Below, in pieces: positions 34,516 to 46,400 of a DNA stretch of 64,000 nt; the stretch's first letter is position 1; each line of letters starts with the position of its first letter. The DNA is taken from assembly GCA_936432065.2 (NCBI GenBank), contig OW386285.2, forward strand, positions 184,326,301 to 184,390,300. Direction: 5' to 3'. The position numbers and the translations under genes were made by a program. The DNA is from Rutpela maculata (taxonomy: Eukaryota; Arthropoda; Insecta; Coleoptera; Cerambycidae). A model generated the notes under the pieces. That model did no database searches, was not told where the DNA came from, and saw only the letters and a list, made by a program, of their open reading frames with translations.

Positions 34516-35023
34516 GAGATAAAAAATAATTTCTGGAATTGAATTTCATAATCAGAGGATTTCGTTTGATGACAAATATTTATTATGGTGACAAGTAAAT
34601 TTATTTCAATATTTAAATCTCCGCACAATATATGTAAAGATTTGTCTTTTAATAAGTCGTCAAGTAACTCATCCAAAATATATTTATGTCTCCAGTAGGT
34701 GATCGGTACACAGTCACTATTTTAATTTTTTTATGATCTACCTTCATTTCAATTCCTGCCAGTTCTATATCTTTATCTTTAGAAAACTTATTTAGTGAAG
34801 TAATTTCATCAATACTTACATTGAGCGACGATTTATGAAAGACACTGACCCCGCCATTATGGTACACATTTCTACAATAACTTGATTTTTTAACATACCC
34901 ATTGATGTGTAGGGTATCTAATTCAAATGGCTGAACCCATGTCTCTGTCAAACACAAGATATCAATGTTACGTTCATTGAGCTCGACCTCCAATTGATCA
35001 ATCTTGTTTTTTATACACTGCAT
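34516..35023 (-). pseudogene. LINE ORF2 endonuclease fragment
   Basis: Starts QCIKNKIDQLEVELNERNID, then ILCLTETWV, NGGVSVFHK and VTVYRSPTGD. A frame change near 34680 is followed by ILCGDLNIEI. It stops near 34520, before the SDH motif and the RT. Confidence 0.8.
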
Positions 35024-35086
35024 ATTTTGATGATACAGATTGAAACTGATTACATTTATTTTTTTATTTTTATCATTGACTAGTTG

Positions 35087-35439
35087 CTATTCGCTATTTA
35101 TGTTGTATTTGATTTTTTGTCTTTCAATATCCATTTTTTTTAAGTAAAATGGGACAACTAACTTCATATATAGAGTGATTAATATCAAAATTTGTCTTTA
35201 ATGCAGCATTAGCATCTATGCAGTTAATACATTTAGGAATGTCGCACTCACATTTTTTTTTTTCCATTTTCATGTTCACTTACCGGTTTTGCACAAGAGA
35301 GACATCTCAAGTCATCGGTACAGTGATCTGCTTTATGTCCAAAACCACCACACTTGAAGCACCTAAAAACACTTACGTACTCGTACACTCGACAATGGGA
35401 CCAATCGATAAATAATCCATATACCGGCAGCTTTATCAA
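35087..35439 (-). pseudogene. LINE ORF1 C-terminus with zinc knuckles
   Basis: CFKCGGFGHKADHC is a canonical CCHC knuckle, followed by CLSC...H and, after a frame change at a T-run near 35257-35267, CECDIPKCINC and a final segment ending at the stop at 35087. Gag-like knuckles bind nucleic acid in LINE ribonucleoproteins. The N-terminal part is missing. Confidence 0.8.
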
Positions 35440-35508
35440 GAATTGTCAATTCATTCTCATGAACCAAGTTTTCTTCGTCTGATTCGCTTGTGACTGACAA
35501 CAAAATCC

Positions 35509-35592
35509 AACACAAAGAAAATACAACTGTTCATTCAAGTGATAATAAAGCTATATTATCACTTGAATGAACTGTTGTATTTTCTTTGTGTT
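35509..35592. repeat. 84 bp hairpin with 38 bp arms
   Basis: AACACAAAGAAAATACAAC begins the left arm (35509-35546) and is mirrored at 35555-35592 around an 8-base loop; there is a single mismatch. It may be a MITE remnant; no flanking duplication is clear. Confidence 0.85.
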
Positions 35593-35986
35593 CGCAAAAC
35601 ACTTTATTATATTTCCGCTGCTATAGTAATCTAATTTTTCTTCCGTCATTTCGTCAAATATATCATTAAGGCGTGTTTTTAGAAATGTTAGAGTTAAGAA
35701 TTCTTTTTTTGCAAAACAGCAAGATAAACCTCCCTAAATAAAATGTTTAACGCTACTTTAAATTAATTTATTCTTTCAGTTTTTGCATAACAAATTTTAT
35801 GATAATTTCCATCAGCCCAAATAAATCTGAATAAATGTGTAACCTGCCTTGTATTTCTGTATGACAATGCGTCATTGCAGCTTTAATATATATATATTTT
35901 TTAGTTTCCGCACCCGCTTCTGTACAAATTGCTACTTAAAAATGTTCTTAATTTATCCTTAATTTTTTTCTCGAATTTCCACAACT

Positions 35987-36320
35987 ACCGGCTCGATGGT
36001 GCAGTGCTTAAAGTGTTAAGGTGTTAAGCTTGCGACCACGGGGTCCCAGGTTCGAATCCTGGCTAGGGTATGAATGTGTAGTGGCGTTTTTCATGTGTTG
36101 CCGAGATGGTAGCAGTGAACTAGATTGCCGTTGTGTGAGAGACAACACAATCTAGTCGCTCTCCTCTCCTGAGTTCGAGTCTCAGCTGCGGCAGATGGCA
36201 ATGTCACAGGGAATGGGTGTTGTGATATTGTCTATGTGTGTGTGTCCGTCCTGGTTGAGTGGTAGAATAGCCTATGGCTAAACTCCGCCAGGACATTAAT
36301 ATAAATAAGGCGATTAAAAT
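35987..36320 (+). mobile_element. tRNA-derived SINE, apparently dimeric
   Basis: The head (35987-36065) has GATGGTGCAGTGCTTAA (A-box-like) and CCAGGTTCGAATCCTGG (36046-36062), a perfect T-arm with a B box. A second unit (about 36097-36190) has GAGATGGTAGCAGTG and CTGAGTTCGAGTCTCAG (36169-36185), another perfect T-arm. The 3' part has a GTCCTGG...CCAGGAC stem (36248-36294) and an AT-rich end. This fits a pol III-transcribed SINE made of two tRNA-like units with a LINE-like 3' end. Confidence 0.75.
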
Positions 36321-36748
36321 AAAAAATCAGACAATGCCAGTTTATTTTAAACTGATTTTTTTCTTCTTTATTATAACTACATAAAGGCTCACTTGCATTT
36401 TTTATCGCATTACTAATATCAGAGACAATAATACGCATTGTCTCTGCTAATATTATTATTATTACAAAAAGATGTCCGACAAGAATAATGAAATCGGTAT
36501 CGAAGGGTGTGCAAATAAGTGCCACCACTTTATTTTATAAAAATTTTAATGAAATAGCAAATTTTCATTCATTTGCACAATTTCTAATAGACCTGATGCC
36601 AGTAGTAGTTGGTTTTTGCTGCTTTCAGCAGTTTTGTAAAACAAACATGTAGTTTTTCTTCATTGATAAAAATGAATCTACAATATACATAAACTGCAAT
36701 AGCCAACATGTAAGTAAAATAGTATATACTTATTAATATTTATCCAGA

Positions 36749-37028
36749 CAGTCTGGGGCGCAGCCAGGGGGGGAGCCATGGGGCCCGGGCCCCACCCAAG
36801 CCGTCCTCCATGAACCAAAAATAAAGACGCATAATCTCTATCAGTACAAAGCAGTATTCAAACTATCCCTTGAAATAAACATTTTGTAATTAATGCCAAT
36901 ATTAATATTATCTAGTAGAGGAATCTATACACATCTGTTTACAACAATTTTCTGAAAAATTTTTCTCATCCTCTGGAGAGGCCGGTTCTATTGGCTCTCC
37001 CCAGATGAATTTTCTGGCTGCACCACTG
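36749..37028. mobile_element. hAT-like MITE, ~280 bp
   Basis: GGGGCGCAGCCAGG on the left is mirrored by CTGGCTGCACCACTG on the right. CAGACA occurs at both junctions (36745-36750, 37029-37034), which would be a short or decayed target duplication. The interior is G/C-rich at the left end and non-coding. Confidence 0.45.
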
Positions 37029-37625
37029 CAGACAATAATGAGGCCAGCAGCTGATACGTTTCTTAATGGGCCGAGAGAATAGCGGGGGCGAGAGAGGAAG
37101 CCTCGCGTCTTCGAGGCCGTAGTGTGCTTCGTTGTGTTTAAGTTAGTTAAAAAATTAGGCCTAGCATTAATCGAAACAAAATGAAGCCTATTAAATTTGG
37201 CAGTTTTTGGTGAAAAAAAAAATTAAATAGCTCATTATATAAGCGAGTTATAGCGAGTTAAGAATTAGAAAAATGTTACTGATTTCTGTATCCTTTTGAA
37301 TTTTGCCAGTTTTTTATGTTAATTTTTTTTATTATTCGCGAAAATCAAACAAATGAACCCAGTAGGGATTTACCTCCAATACACACAAATTCACCAATAT
37401 GTGAGAGCGATTTATATATCATGAAAACCGCTGTCACTATATAAACTTTTCCTTATACGTGAATTCCTTGATATCGAAGGTAAATCCCTACTGGGTTCAT
37501 TGGTTGATTTTCGCGAATTGCAATAAATTGTACTTCAAATTAAAAAGCAGGGTTTACTTGTCAAAACCAAATAAAAATTTTATTTTTATCTGTTTTAGTT
37601 CTAGTTATATTTGATTGAAACTTAA
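37029..37625. other. Non-coding; imperfect inverted repeat around 37345-37510
   Basis: CAAATGAACCCAGTAGGGAT (37350-37370) is mirrored near 37478-37505 (ATCCCTACTGGGTTCATTG), with GAAAATCAA on the outer side of each arm. This is a ~180 bp inverted structure, probably a small MITE. No gene is seen. Confidence 0.6.
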
Positions 37626-38103
37626 ATTTCTTCTTCTTCTTCTTCTTCTTCTTTACGATCTTGGCCTTAGCTACATGGCTATTTAGCCAGTTTCTAGTTT
37701 TCTTGATTTTATTATTTTGTTTTTCTTTTTTCCTCTTCCCTTTTTCTCCACTGAACTATTTGTTTTTATCTTCTGTTTCTATACCGAGTACTTGGTGAGG
37801 GAACGGATGGGTTGATAGGTTTGGTAACATAAAGAAAGAAAAAAAAAAAACTTCTGTCTCTGGAGCGTCGGCGGAGCCATTGACACAACCGAAAATGACG
37901 CCTCGGATCAAGCACCCTAGGGTTTTAAAAGAGGGGATTTGGAATTTTGTTGGGTCAAATCACATGGGATTGTAGTTTTATTGATCTCATGATAGAAGAT
38001 TTTAGATTTTAAGATGAGCAGCATCTAGGAATTTCGAGATATTTTTAGCATTGTCTACGTTAGGATTTGCTAAAACTGAATTGATATTCATGGGAGCTTC
38101 ATT

Positions 38104-41100
38104 CTATTGATTTAATAGATTATACAACCTGTCAGAGTTTTGGTAGTGTAGTGCGCATTCAAATATGACATGATTTAGTGAACCTAATTCTCCACAGTCA
38201 CAATTAGGACTCTCTTGGATTCCAATTTTATGAAGGTGGGTTGGGGTTAGGCAGTGTCCGATTCTCATTCTTGAAAATGTTGTGATTTCTTTTCTGGTGA
38301 GGTTCAAATCATGAAACCATGTTTTTCTTTTTATTCCTCCAGAGATACTAGCATAGTGAGCCCCTTTGTTTATCGATATATTTGTCCATTCGATATTCCA
38401 GTCTTTATGTATTTTTTCTTTAATGTGGGGTAGAATATCTCTAAAATCTACTTTCGTTAAGTTAATGCTGTTGAGGTCTGTACCTATTTTTGCCATGAGG
38501 CTGCTTTGTCATTACCCTTAATATTTGTATGACTAGGGATCCAGACTAGTTGTACCTTTCTGTTTTGAGCTTTGGCTGTAAAGTATGACTTCCTGGTGCT
38601 TAATGTAATCCAGTCATTGTCTGTTACTAGTCCGTTCCTTGATAGTCTGTCCAGCGCACTTTTAGAGTCTGAAAATATTACAAAGTCTTTTAGATCTAAC
38701 AATAAGGCTTTTTTTTATGGCAATTTGGATAGCCATGACTTCTGCCGAGCCAATTGAGTAATAATCTTGCGCCCTTAATGCTAGAGATATATTTTTTTCA
38801 GGAATATGTACTCCTATGCCTACCTTTTTTCGATCTGGATCCAGGGACCCATCTGTAAATATATATGTTGCTGAAGGCCATTTATCTTTCGTCAACCTGA
38901 TGAAATCCGGATGATTATTAGAGGAAGATTTATCGAGTCCTAAATCTACATATGATATCTTTTCTCCTGTTTGTAAATAATGGCCATATCTATAACATGG
39001 GAGTATATTTTGTTTCTGGATTATGCCCATGAAATACATAAATAGATCGGTTGCTTCTATCAGAGGCGTAGGGGGTGGTAGTATTAGTTTCTGATTATAG
39101 TTGGCGTACTGCATATAAATCAGGGGAGTCAGGGGGCTGTTTTCGAAAATGAGTGATTTGAATATGTATTTGCAGGCTAACCATGTTCGTCTACATCTCA
39201 GAGGCCATTCGCAAGTTTCCGCGAGAAGAGCATTAGTAGGAGCTGATTTAATTGCCCCAATAATGATCCGTGGAGCTTGAAATTGTATTTTGTCTAATTT
39301 TTCCAGAGATTTTTTACTACAATTTACCATCAAAATACTTCCATAGTCTAAGTGTGACCTTACGATCCCCTTGTATATCATACTTAGTGTTGAAGGGTGA
39401 GCCCCCCACCAAATTCGAGATACAGCTCTCATTGCATTGATCCCCCCTAAAGCTTTTTTTTGCTGTGTTTTCTATGTGTGATTTCCATTTTAAGTTCGAG
39501 TCTAATACCACATCCAGATATTTGATGTTTGTTGTCCATGGTATGAGATTATCTCCCCAATAAATATTTGGAAGATCCTGGTGTGTATTACGTTTTAGAA
39601 ATAAGATCGCTTTTGATTTGTTAAGAGAAAGATTAAATCCTAGCCTTGTAAAAGCAACAGAGAGATTACCTAGAGAACCATTTATTTCTCTGATTATATC
39701 GATAATGTTACTGCCAGAGCTAAATATGACAAAATCATCTGCATATCCCAAAAGGGTTGTCTTTTCAGTCATTTCACTATATAATGAATTTGTGTATATG
39801 TTAAAAAGTAAAGGACTCAGTGGAGATCCTTGAGGTAATCCTACATTCGTTACTTGCGGGCCAATGAGATTTCTGTTCGTAGGATCTCTGATATACATAC
39901 TTCTGTTCGATAGGAATTGCTGAATGAGATTAACTGTACTCTTTGGGATAAAGCAGTTTTGTAACTTTTCTATAAGGATAGCTGGAATTACATTGTCATA
40001 TGCAGAAGTTATATCTAAGAAAACTGCCACTGTCTTATGTTTACTGTCAAAGCCGTTATTGATTTTTACCGTGAGATAGGTAAGATTGTCCATTACTCCT
40101 TTACCTCGCCGGAAACCGGATTGATTTGGTGATAGTAGGTCTTTACTTTCTAAGTAGTATTCAATTCTATTTTTGATTATTAGTTCCAGCAGCTTACCGA
40201 AACAAGATGATAAAATGATAGGCCGGTAATTGGAGAATACGGTAGGATCTTTCCCAGGTTTAAGTACAGGGCAGGCTATTTGTATTTTCCATTCTTTTGG
40301 GATTTCTTCTTCTATAATTAATTTATTGAAGAAAGCAACAAGATATTCTATTGCACGAACAGGAAGGTTTTTAATCATTGAGTAAGTAATTTCATCAAAA
40401 CCTGGAGCTGCGTCTTTTTTTTTTTGTTGAATAATGCTGTCTCGAGTTCTTCTATTGTAAGAAGATTTATTTCTTCTTCAGGATCACTTTTTATGATTGG
40501 TAATTTTTCTGCAGCATAGGGTGGGGTGAGTAAGTCAAGAAAATCATATACCCAGTTTGAATCCATTGGAGTTACCGCCTGCGGAGGCGTTTTGTTGTTA
40601 TTATAGCATCTGACAGCTCTCCACACTACTTTAGTGGGCATTTCTCTATTTAGTGTTTCACAAAAATTTTTAAATCCTTTTTTTTTTCAATCTGAGTATT
40701 TTTCTTGTTTTTGCTATCGTTTTTTTTGCCTGTATACAGGGTGTTTCGAAACTCTCGCCTTCCCCTTTAGGTGCTAATTCTCCATGCAAAAATAGTAAGA
40801 AAAGTTCCTATAAACATGTGTCCGGAAATGCTTCCTAAGGGAGCTACGGCCCTCTAAGGATGGCGCAAAAATAGGTGTTTTTACTAATTATCTCGGAAAT
40901 GATTTGGGACAACTTTATGAAACTTGGTTACGTTTTTTTGATTATTAAAGGTTATTGTTTTACAGTATTAGCGAAAATTAATTTTATCCAGGGGCGGAGA
41001 AACGAGAGGTCGGTGTTCTTTGTTTCTACATATTAATTTTCCATTTGACATTTTTAGTACTTTAATCCCTGATTATGATTCCCTGGTTAATTCTGCATAA

Positions 41101-41836
41101 AAAAAGGCCTCTTTGCAATTAGCCATATGGCAAGCCGTTTTCGAGTAAAAGCAGTCTAAACGAAATATTGCGTATTTGTTTGCTAAATGCGCATTATTTA
41201 TTTTTTAAAGTAGGCGTAAAACAATAACTTTTATTAATCGAAAAAAGTTAACCAAGTTTCATAAAGTTGTCCCAAATCATTTCCGAGATAATTAGTACAC
41301 CTATTTTTGTGCCATCCTTAGAGGGCCGTAGCTCCCTTAGGAAGCATTTCCGGACACATGTTTATAGGAACTTTTCTTACTATTTTTGCATGGAGAATTA
41401 GCACCTAAAGGGAAAGGCGGGAGTTTCGGGACACCCTGTATAATTAAATAGTGTCGCATCTCTGCACTTTTGGATGGCTCCATCGCACTCTTGGTCCCGC
41501 CAAGGGGTTTGGGATATGGTGCTGTTTTTTCTGGGGGATAGTCTCCTCCGCCGAGTGAATAATTATGTTAGTAAATTCTTCATAACTTAGTTCTTTGTTA
41601 GTCTCCATGTATGTATCAATAACATCCCTGTACTTTGACCATTGAGCCCTGTTACAGTTGAAGAATTTATGTTCAGTTTTTCTAGTTAGCCAAGTTTCTG
41701 AGAGAGATATTATGTCTGGGTTTTCTTCCTTTATTAATATCAGTAAATTTTCTTTATTTGAATTTATACTTCTTATATTCCATTGTATAATTTTGTACTG
41801 GGGGTTTAAAAATATTCTTGTGATATCTGCGAACAT
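38104..41836 (-). pseudogene. I-like ORF2: endonuclease remnant, RT and RNase H
   Basis: The endonuclease begins IIQWNIRSINSNK and LSETWL, then loses most of its core by deletion. After the MITE, the linker (40641-40375) and the RT follow in shifted frames: NYRPIILSSCFGK, FLDITSAYDNVIP, GLPQGSPLSPLL and the catalytic YADDFVIF. The C-terminal part passes through further frame changes near 39320-39430. RNase H has FTDGSLDPDRK, SAEVMAI, FSDSKSALDRL and a degraded HT.IKGND box (38662-38484). The protein ends at 38104 with a Cys/His motif NCDCGELGSLNHVIFEC. Confidence 0.85.
40737..41438. mobile_element. 702 bp MITE with CAGGGTG termini
   Basis: Inverted repeats of about 235 bp begin CAGGGTGTTTCGAAACTC on the left and CAGGGTGTCCCGAAACTC read inward on the right. 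TATA is present on both sides (40733-40736, 41439-41442), so the target duplication is TATA or TA. The centre has no ORF. Confidence 0.88.
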
Positions 41837-43286
41837 GTTTCCATATTATCAGAAGATTGGTCTAAGTTATCATTCGGGGATTTAGTAGCGAAACTAGGGA
41901 AAAATGAGTACAAATTGGGTGTTTTATCCAAAAGAATTTTTGCTAATTTTATTACTTCTAATTCGGTAAGCGGTTCGTTGGTCAAGACTTCTGCAATCGC
42001 ATTGTTTGCTTCTTTTCTATTGCTATCTTTTGGTGTTTCTTGTCTATTTAAAGTACTAGGCATATTGTGTTGACTGTAGTTTGGAGTTCGATTTCTAGGT
42101 AGTGGAGTTGTAGGTGTCCAGCGATTAATTCATCATTCCATCTGGGAGGATTGTTAATGTGAGAATAATTAGGAGTTCTAGAGCTAGAAGTGAAAAGACA
42201 TTGGGAGTGAGCAGCAGCGTCATAGTTTGGAGAAGTAGGAATTGTTTTCCTTTTTTTGCCTCATGCGACTGTCGAGTACTTCTGTTGGCTTTGTGACTCT
42301 GGAGTTCGGTAAATGTTATTGCGCCTTTCTCTGATTGTTATCCCTTCTTCTAATTCATGGTGAGTCACTCTAGGCCTAAGAGAGGGAAAGTTTTTTAACC
42401 TTAGAGATTCTTCATTTTGCACATTTGATCTTTCCTTATCTAGATTTTCTTTAGGGTACCTTTTTGCTGCTTCAAAAAAGGATAAATTGTCACACGCCAT
42501 TACTTCATTTATTTTCTTTTGCCTAGAGGATTCTGGGCAGCTTTTATCTGTGACTAAATGCTCATTGTTGCACTGTATACATATTGGTCTGTCCTTATCG
42601 CAATTTTTCTTTTCATGTTCTTTGTTTCCACATTTTCCGCATTTTGCTGTACCTCTACACTGGGTTTTTGTATGTCCATATCTGAAGCATTTATAACACA
42701 AAACTACTGGTTTGATATAAGTGTAAATCTCCTGTTTATTATGAAAAATATATATATGCGTGCAGGGAGAATTTTCCCCTTAAAAGTTAGTAAGACAGTT
42801 CCTGTTGGCAAATACTTAACTTCATCTCCTTCCTCATATCGTCTGTTTAGACGTCTTACTGAAACAACTTTGTATTTCGTGTCAATATTGTTTAAAATAT
42901 CCTCTTCTGTAATGCTTTTCCCCACTCCTCTAATCAGTTCTCTGCATGTGATGAGACTGACTGGTATAAAGACTTCGTAACCCATCTCCGCTATTTCTTT
43001 ATTCTTCACAAATTCATTGGCTGCTACCGCTGAATTAAATGATACACCTACTCTGTTGGCTCCTTTACGCTTGATTTCTTTGATATTTTGTATTTTTAGA
43101 TTGACTAAAATTTTTCCAAAGTCCATAGGGTGTAAGTTACTTACGTTTTTCCCTGAATCTTCAGCACTTTGTACTATAACTTCAAAAGGGCCAATATCTG
43201 TTTCTGAATAAAATACTGCCTTTCTTACGCGATTTTTATTCGGTTCCAGGGAGAATTTCCTTCCCCCCTCCCGACAAGTCGCCCAT
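41806..43286 (-). pseudogene. I-like ORF1 with CCHC zinc knuckles, frameshifted
   Basis: A likely start is the ATG at 43284-43286. A C/G run at 43263-43268 shifts the frame, after which it is open through AVFYSETDIGPFEVIVQ and SITEEDILNNIDTKYKVVSV. Another frame change near 42705 leads into CYKCFRYGHTKTQC, CGKCGNKEHEKKNC and CIQCNNEHLVTDKSC, three zinc knuckles. A further break near 42200 precedes the C-terminus (to 41806), which overlaps ORF2. Gag-like nucleic-acid binding is the family role. Confidence 0.8.
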
Positions 43287-43515
43287 GGGCGAATTCAAAA
43301 GTTAGGTTAGGTTGTAAATGTTAGAATTAACTATGAAACAGGTAAACAAACAGGGATTATACAAAATTTATATGGTATACTAGTAATATAAGAAGGGGTG
43401 AGAGTTACTGGTGTTAAAAACCAAAGTTACCAGTATAGAAACCTTTTCCAACACTTTTTAATCACTAACGATTTTCGCGCGTCCACACTGATTGACAACT
43501 TGGACCGAAAAACAA

Positions 43516-44005
43516 CTTAAATTTCTAAATTTCTTTTTTTTTTTTAGTTTTTTTTTTGATTTCCTATGTAAAGTAACATGCTTTAATAATGCAAGGCTTT
43601 TAACAAATATAAATGCACAAAAATGAAGTAGATAATAATTACTACATGCATTTAAAAAACTGTTTATCCTTTGCAATGAAAAAAAAAGATACATTCAGTT
43701 TGAAATTAATAAAATACATAAAAATTCTAAACAAATGTGGCTTAGATCGTTGATTGAAGAGTCTACAAGATGTGCAACTATATGGCCAGAATCGTTCCTA
43801 TATTTTCATCTCACTCATAATGATTCCCGCACATCCCTATCCACATATTGTTCGTTGACTTGTGGTGCCACCGTTGTTATTTTGCAGAAGCGGTCATAAA
43901 CTCACGAACCGCGAATACAAACACTAGACGTTGATATCCAGCGAACGAGGGTACATAATATATTTATTAAAAGTTATAACGACGCAGGTTGTAGACCAGC
44001 GCAAT
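43516..44005. other. Non-coding; nothing recognised
   Basis: Starts with long T-runs (43531-43560). No ORF with recognisable content or repeat boundary is visible. It ends at the target duplication of the hAT-like element. Confidence 0.5.
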
Positions 44006-44512
44006 CAGTGCCGGCGCCAGGGTATTTGGCACCTGAAGCAAATATTTGCTTGCCGCCCTAAGAAAAAATATTTACAAGTTACTACTGTTAGGACAAATTT
44101 ATTAATAAAAACTTACAAACAAAAATCTCAGATAAATAATTCTTTCACTAGTTTCACTTAAAATTCAAAAACAAGAGAAACCTTTAACTACCAATTGTCG
44201 CATTTCATCTTTTATGTGGCCACGTTGTGCGCTGTAGCAATCGTGTTTTGCTCGAAATTGCAATTATGCAATTGTTCCTTATCCTCGAGACAGCGTGGCG
44301 TTGACATGTTTAGTATGAGTAAACGAATAAGTACGGAGTACGGATTACAATATATAACGCTCCACAATAAAACACCCATTCGGGGTTCAAAAAATGTTTT
44401 TTTGAGATTTTTGTGCAATTTTGAATTTCTGAAATTTATAAAAAGGTAATAATCGTCTTAAAATGCCGCCTGAAACATCTGCTTCGCTGTTTCACCCCTT
44501 CCGCCGGCCCTG
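44006..44512. mobile_element. hAT-type non-autonomous element, 507 bp
   Basis: Termini CAGTGCCGGC and GCCGGCCCTG are inverted. The 8 bp flanks are AGCGCAAT (43998-44005) and AGCCCAAT (44513-44520), one mismatch. Sub-terminal GAAGCAAATATTTGCTTGCC and TGAAACATCTGCTTCGCTG further support pairing. No transposase ORF. Confidence 0.88.
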
Positions 44513-44605
44513 AGCCCAATTAGACGTAATTAAAAATATTTTACTTTGCCATTCGGTTCAGCTCCATGGAATAGTATTTATGAGTATGTTTAAAAGACCT
44601 CCCAA

Positions 44606-45715
44606 TCAGAGACGAACCCACGGGGGGTTATGGGAGGGTACGCTCCCCCCCCCCAATGTTGATTGAGTTGGGAAAATCACCAAAAATGTAAAAAAATCTT
44701 TATTGGGTATAATTGCAAAAAAACGAATAATGAGTTGATAAGAATTAAACGACACTGTCACTGACCATTTTTTATAAATAATTTTAATTGATATTATTTA
44801 TGACTAGATGCGACTGATGTGAGAGCCACCGAATAGTCGACGGACAACGCACAACGCCGACGGGCCTACGCGACGGGCCAACAAAATAAACTCGTCAACT
44901 CGCGGAAATTCGACGTTCGACCCAGTAGACGGCACGGCCAGAGCATACAATTCACAAAGACTGTCTTACATTAGAAATATTAGAATATTACTCCTTTTTG
45001 CCTTTATCAATACAATACTTTGTCCTAGCTATAAAGTCGTTGGTTGTTGGTTTATACTGAGTATCATTAATATCAGTTACCAACCTCTCAACGAGAGATA
45101 ATAATAATAACAAATTGTTGTCGGTCAGAAATTGTTAAAATATTGAATTCTTAGAGGACACTGAATTAGAATCTGGGACTATTAAAGGGGTCTACAGACG
45201 ATCCAGCTGCTGGGACCCGACATTGTTGGTACGCTTTGAAGATAATTGGAATTCCAGCGGACCAGTTCACTTTTACGAATGAGTCCAAAGCATGCCGACA
45301 AGGCTGGCTCCCTGCCGCTTGATCGTGTGTAGACCCTCAATGCTACCTATTGCGTATCACAATGTGAAGTGAGAAGTGACCGGTAGCCGTACTAGCGCGG
45401 ACGTTTACGAGCCTGCGCCCCGACTTGCGCGTAATCGTATTGTATCTTGTTTTTCTCCACGGTCATTAAACTGTAATGGTTACCTCATCCAGTAGCTTCT
45501 AGACGAAGGAGAGCGCGGGGTCTACTTAGGTCTAGCGCCTACATTATGTAGTTTAGTTAAACTTCTTTTGCATAATATTTGTATCGCTAGGCTACTTATA
45601 GATTAAGTCTGAAATAAAAAAAAACATAAGGAAATATAAGTTGTAAAAAAAATGGACAGTTGGCAAATTAGTTGTAGCTTTCCCCCCCCAAAAAAAATAG
45701 CTGGGTTCGTCTCTG
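44606..45715. mobile_element. hAT-type non-autonomous element, 1110 bp
   Basis: Termini CAGAGACGAACCCA (44606-44619) and its inverse at 45702-45715. The 8 bp target duplication CTCCCAAT is exact (44598-44605, 45716-45723). C-runs near each end (44645, 45681) are also mirrored as G/C tracts. The interior has no ORF of note and lacks a hAT transposase. Confidence 0.93.
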
Positions 45716-45723
45716 CTCCCAAT

Positions 45724-46400
45724 TTTTTAAAATAATTAGAAAAATGAATATGCAAATGTCGAGGATGGTGTTTTAGATCTTTCAGTGCTTACGTAGCGAG
45801 AACGGTAATAAATACGAAAATGCACCGCACCTTTTATTTTTGTACAACATGCAATTTTCTACAAACAAGTCCGCGAGGGCATATTCTTATCTATTATAGT
45901 TTTCGAGCTACAGGTGCTCACGTGTAAGCATAAAAATGACTGTTTTTTACGCTACTCTGCAAGTGGTATGGGCGTGCGCCGACTTAATTAACAAACAAAA
46001 AATTAATAAAATAATAATAATAATAATAATAATAATTTATTGTATGAAATATATAACAAACAAGCTACAAACATACAAATGGATAAGATACAGAGAACTG
46101 ATATATAAACCTTACCCTAAAAACATGAAGTATATAACATATAGCGTCATTAATTTAAAAGAATTACATAAGTACAAACAAGAACATACAAAAAAAACAC
46201 ATACAAAACAAATGGCGATGCTAATAGTCAAATTTAGATTGCACAAAATATAATGAGTAACTTCTGTATAAAATTGTTTTTTATACGATGCATAATATTA
46301 ATAATGGGGTTACAAGATTAAAAAAATGTTGAAATAAACTAAAAAAATAAGTTAAACATTCTTTGTGTTATTGAAATGCAATAATAATAATAATAATAAG
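45724..46400. other. Non-coding with two (ATA)n tracts
   Basis: Tracts of TAA/ATA triplets at 46007-46036 and 46380-46399 bound a ~340 bp AT-rich segment; they may be LINE or SINE tails. 45785-45910 resembles, in inverted orientation, 57545-57670. No gene is supported. Confidence 0.5.

Larger units (their letters stand above)
34516..35470 (-). mobile_element. LINE fragment: ORF1 end and endonuclease start
   Basis: A minus-strand fragment, cut at both ends, holding the zinc-knuckle end of ORF1 and roughly the first two thirds of an APE endonuclease. There is no 3' tail and no RT. A perfect-loop hairpin lies just upstream at 35509-35592. Confidence 0.75.
37631..43515 (-). mobile_element. I-like LINE with RNase H, split by a MITE
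   Basis: The minus-strand 3' end is a (GAA)n tail (37626-37653). ORF2 (38104-41836) has endonuclease, RT and RNase H remnants; ORF1 (41806-43286) has CCHC knuckles. A plausible 5' end is near 43515, where the minus strand reads TCAGTGTGGACGCGCG, resembling the internal promoter region of I-type elements; this end is inferred. A 702 bp MITE is inserted at 40737-41438. Confidence 0.8.

Noticed and set aside
35987..36070. Functional tRNA gene
   Set aside because: The T-arm is perfect, but no acceptor stem closes the head and the sequence continues into a second tRNA-like unit; a SINE explains it better.
37626..37653. Stand-alone CTT microsatellite
   Set aside because: On the minus strand it is a GAA tail following the 3' UTR of the I-like LINE.
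43931..44449. ORFs of 68-84 codons in and around the 507 bp hAT-type element
   Set aside because: They overlap on both strands, have biased composition and no transposase motifs.
45936..46253. 105-codon + strand ORF next to (ATA)n
   Set aside because: It includes the simple repeat as poly-Ile and is Lys/Thr/Tyr-rich low complexity.
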